DNA of 5,331 bases, taken from NCBI GenBank assembly GCA_937967755.1, contig CALBTA010000540.1, positions 1 to 5,331 of the forward strand, in the 5' to 3' direction. Both the position numbers and the translations under genes were made by a program. Each line of letters starts with the position of its first letter. Positions within the stretch are counted from its first letter, which is position 1. A model generated the notes under the pieces. The model worked only from the letters and a program-made list of their open reading frames with translations, was not told the DNA's origin and ran no database searches. Below are positions 4,064-5,331 of the stretch, piece by piece. The stretch is from an uncultured Planctomycetaceae bacterium (GTDB lineage: Bacteria > Planctomycetota > Planctomycetia > Pirellulales > Pirellulaceae).

Positions 4064-5331
4064 GTGTCATTACTACTTCGCGTCATCTACGCGGCACATT
4101 GCCGCAGCACACACCACAAGCTGGCCATTGATGCGCTGAAGGATTTGCGTTGCTCGCGCCCGGCCCGCTGGCGCGATATGTTCTTGCAGCACCACGAGTT
4201 GTATCTGCAAGGCGCGAAAGATCCGGACAAGAAGTTCAAAGACTTCCGCAACCATGTGCTGCACGTTTCGCAGAACAACTGGGGCGGGGCGGTGAAGAAG
4301 ACTCAGGAGTGGTACGGGCGCACGGTCGAAGCCCTCAGGGCACGCGATTGGCCTGACGCGGCCTACTGCGGGGGCGTGATGAGTCACTACTACACCGACC
4401 CGATCATGCCGTTTCACACCGGGCAGTCGCAGGCCGAAAACAACATTCACCGCGCGGCGGAGTGGAGCATATGCAAGACCTACGAAGAGCTGCGCCGCAT
4501 CGCCGTCGACGAGATCGGCCTGCCCGAGGTCGAAGCGCCGCGCGGCGACGACTGGCTGGAGCAGATGGTGATCGAAGGTGCGACCCGTTCGCACCGGTAC
4601 TATAACGCCTTCATCAAGCAATACGACTTCGCCGCCGGACGCAGCGACCCACCCGCTGGGCTGAACAAGAAGTGCCGGCGGATGATTGCCGAGTTGGTTG
4701 GTTATGCGGCTGTCGGGCTGGCTTGCATTTTGGACGAAGCGATCGAGGAAGCCGACGTGCGCGCCCCGCGGAACGACCTGACCGTTGCGACCTTCGTAGC
4801 GACCTTCAAAGTGCCCATCCGCTGGGTCACTAAGAAGATGGCCGACGCCGAAGAGCGAGCCTTGATCGAAGCGATGTACCAGGAGTACGAGGCGACCGGC
4901 AAAGTCGAAAAGAATCTGCCGGAAGACGATCGGGCCGTTCGCGAAGCGGTGGCGAAAGAGTTGGGCGGGGAGGGTTCCGATGAGCCTTCTACCGAGCCAA
5001 TCAAACGCCAAGAACGCATTTCCGAACCAGTTGTTGAAGAGCGGCAACCGCAGGTCCAAACTTCCCAGCCAATTGCGGAAAGAGAGGTTCCCCGAGAAGA
5101 ACCTGCCAAGTCGATCTTACCGATGCCGGTGGTGGAAACGGACGTTCCTGATGAACCGTTGGCGAAGCCGCAAGCGGTGGATGCGGCGCATCGAATTGAG
5201 GAACTGAATGAACGAAATGAACGGCAGGACGTTGAAGAAGCGGCAGAAGACGTTGATGATGCTCCGGTCTCCAAGCCGCTGCGTTTTTACCTCAGCGTTT
5301 CCGATCCCGTCGTTGACGCTCCGTCGATTGG
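4064..5331 (+). CDS. Zn-dependent phospholipase C-fold protein with probable C-terminal DUF4332 (partial)
   Basis: The first 422 codons of a gene that continues past the right edge. The start is GTG at 4064, with AAGGAG at 4051-4056 seven bases upstream. The N-terminal part (about 1-240) matches the zinc-dependent phospholipase C/S1-P1 nuclease fold. Ligand candidates are H17 in STHHKLAIDAL, D55 in GAKDPDKKFKDF, H64 or H67, H108 and D112 in SHYYTDPIMPFH (107-118), H118, and H129 and E133 in NIHRAAEW. The H-x3-D-x5-H and H-x3-E spacing matches Bacillus cereus phospholipase C. No signal peptide is visible and there is no equivalent of the N-terminal zinc-binding Trp, so it looks cytoplasmic, with unknown substrate. 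Residues about 300-404 are a Glu/Pro/Asp-rich, probably disordered linker. The final RFYLSVSDPVVDAPSIG resembles the lead-in to a DUF4332 helix-hairpin-helix region known in planctomycete proteins; this is recall and inference. The fold is confident, the enzymatic activity is not. Confidence 0.85.
   Translation, partial: MSLLLRVIYAAHCRSTHHKLAIDALKDLRCSRPARWRDMFLQHHELYLQGAKDPDKKFKDFRNHVLHVSQNNWGGAVKKTQEWYGRTVEALRARDWPDAAYCGGVMSHYYTDPIMPFHTGQSQAENNIHRAAEWSICKTYEELRRIAVDEIGLPEVEAPRGDDWLEQMVIEGATRSHRYYNAFIKQYDFAAGRSDPPAGLNKKCRRMIAELVGYAAVGLACILDEAIEEADVRAPRNDLTVATFVATFKVPIRWVTKKMADAEERALIEAMYQEYEATGKVEKNLPEDDRAVREAVAKELGGEGSDEPSTEPIKRQERISEPVVEERQPQVQTSQPIAEREVPREEPAKSILPMPVVETDVPDEPLAKPQAVDAAHRIEELNERNERQDVEEAAEDVDDAPVSKPLRFYLSVSDPVVDAPSI

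Noticed and set aside
3997..4131. Short leader ORF starting ATGAAAATC just upstream of the phospholipase-fold gene
   Set aside because: It overlaps the GTG start and the coding region in another frame, has no ribosome binding site, and shows no recognisable peptide.
4073..5059. Minus-strand open frame (328 codons) opposite the phospholipase-fold gene
   Set aside because: The plus-strand frame has a strong ribosome binding site and conserved metal-ligand motifs; the reverse frame has no family resemblance.

Overview
The window looks like a chromosomal segment from a planctomycete, most likely of the Pirellulales type. This is inferred from the gene families (a Zn-phospholipase C-like domain leading toward a DUF4332-type region, a small STAS protein, a double zf-TFIIB protein, and FlgF/FlgG/FlgA of planctomycete character), from the fairly high GC content, and from the short palindromic repeats in every intergenic gap. 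No RNA gene, CRISPR array, insertion sequence or integrase is visible.

Layout. Positions 40-3833 carry five genes on the minus strand. In transcription order they are a STAS-domain protein (3833-3468), a small two-module zinc-ribbon protein (3413-2985), then flgF (2679-1924), flgG (1803-997) and flgA (939-40). Positions 4064-5331 carry one plus-strand gene that runs off the right edge: an S1/P1 nuclease/phospholipase C-fold protein with a full set of metal-ligand candidates, a long acidic/proline-rich linker, and the start of what is probably a DUF4332 helix-hairpin-helix region. It is divergent from the STAS gene across a 230-bp gap.

How the genes work together. flgF, flgG and flgA form a flagellar rod and P-ring assembly cluster in the usual order flgF-flgG-flgA, with flgH and flgI expected beyond the left edge. 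FlgF and FlgG build the proximal and distal rod. FlgA is the exported chaperone for the P-ring protein FlgI. A close match to the sigma-54 -24/-12 promoter consensus lies about 65 bp upstream of flgF and probably starts the operon. The STAS and zinc-ribbon genes may form a separate two-gene unit with no evident flagellar role.

The most striking structural feature is that every intergenic gap holds a different short repeat or hairpin. The stop codon of each of the five minus-strand genes lies inside, or within about 2 bp of, such a repeat. One 106-bp inverted-repeat element almost fills the flgF-flgG gap. No wholly new system is evident. The best leads are the sigma-54 promoter, the stop-codon-hugging repeats and the phospholipase-fold fusion protein.
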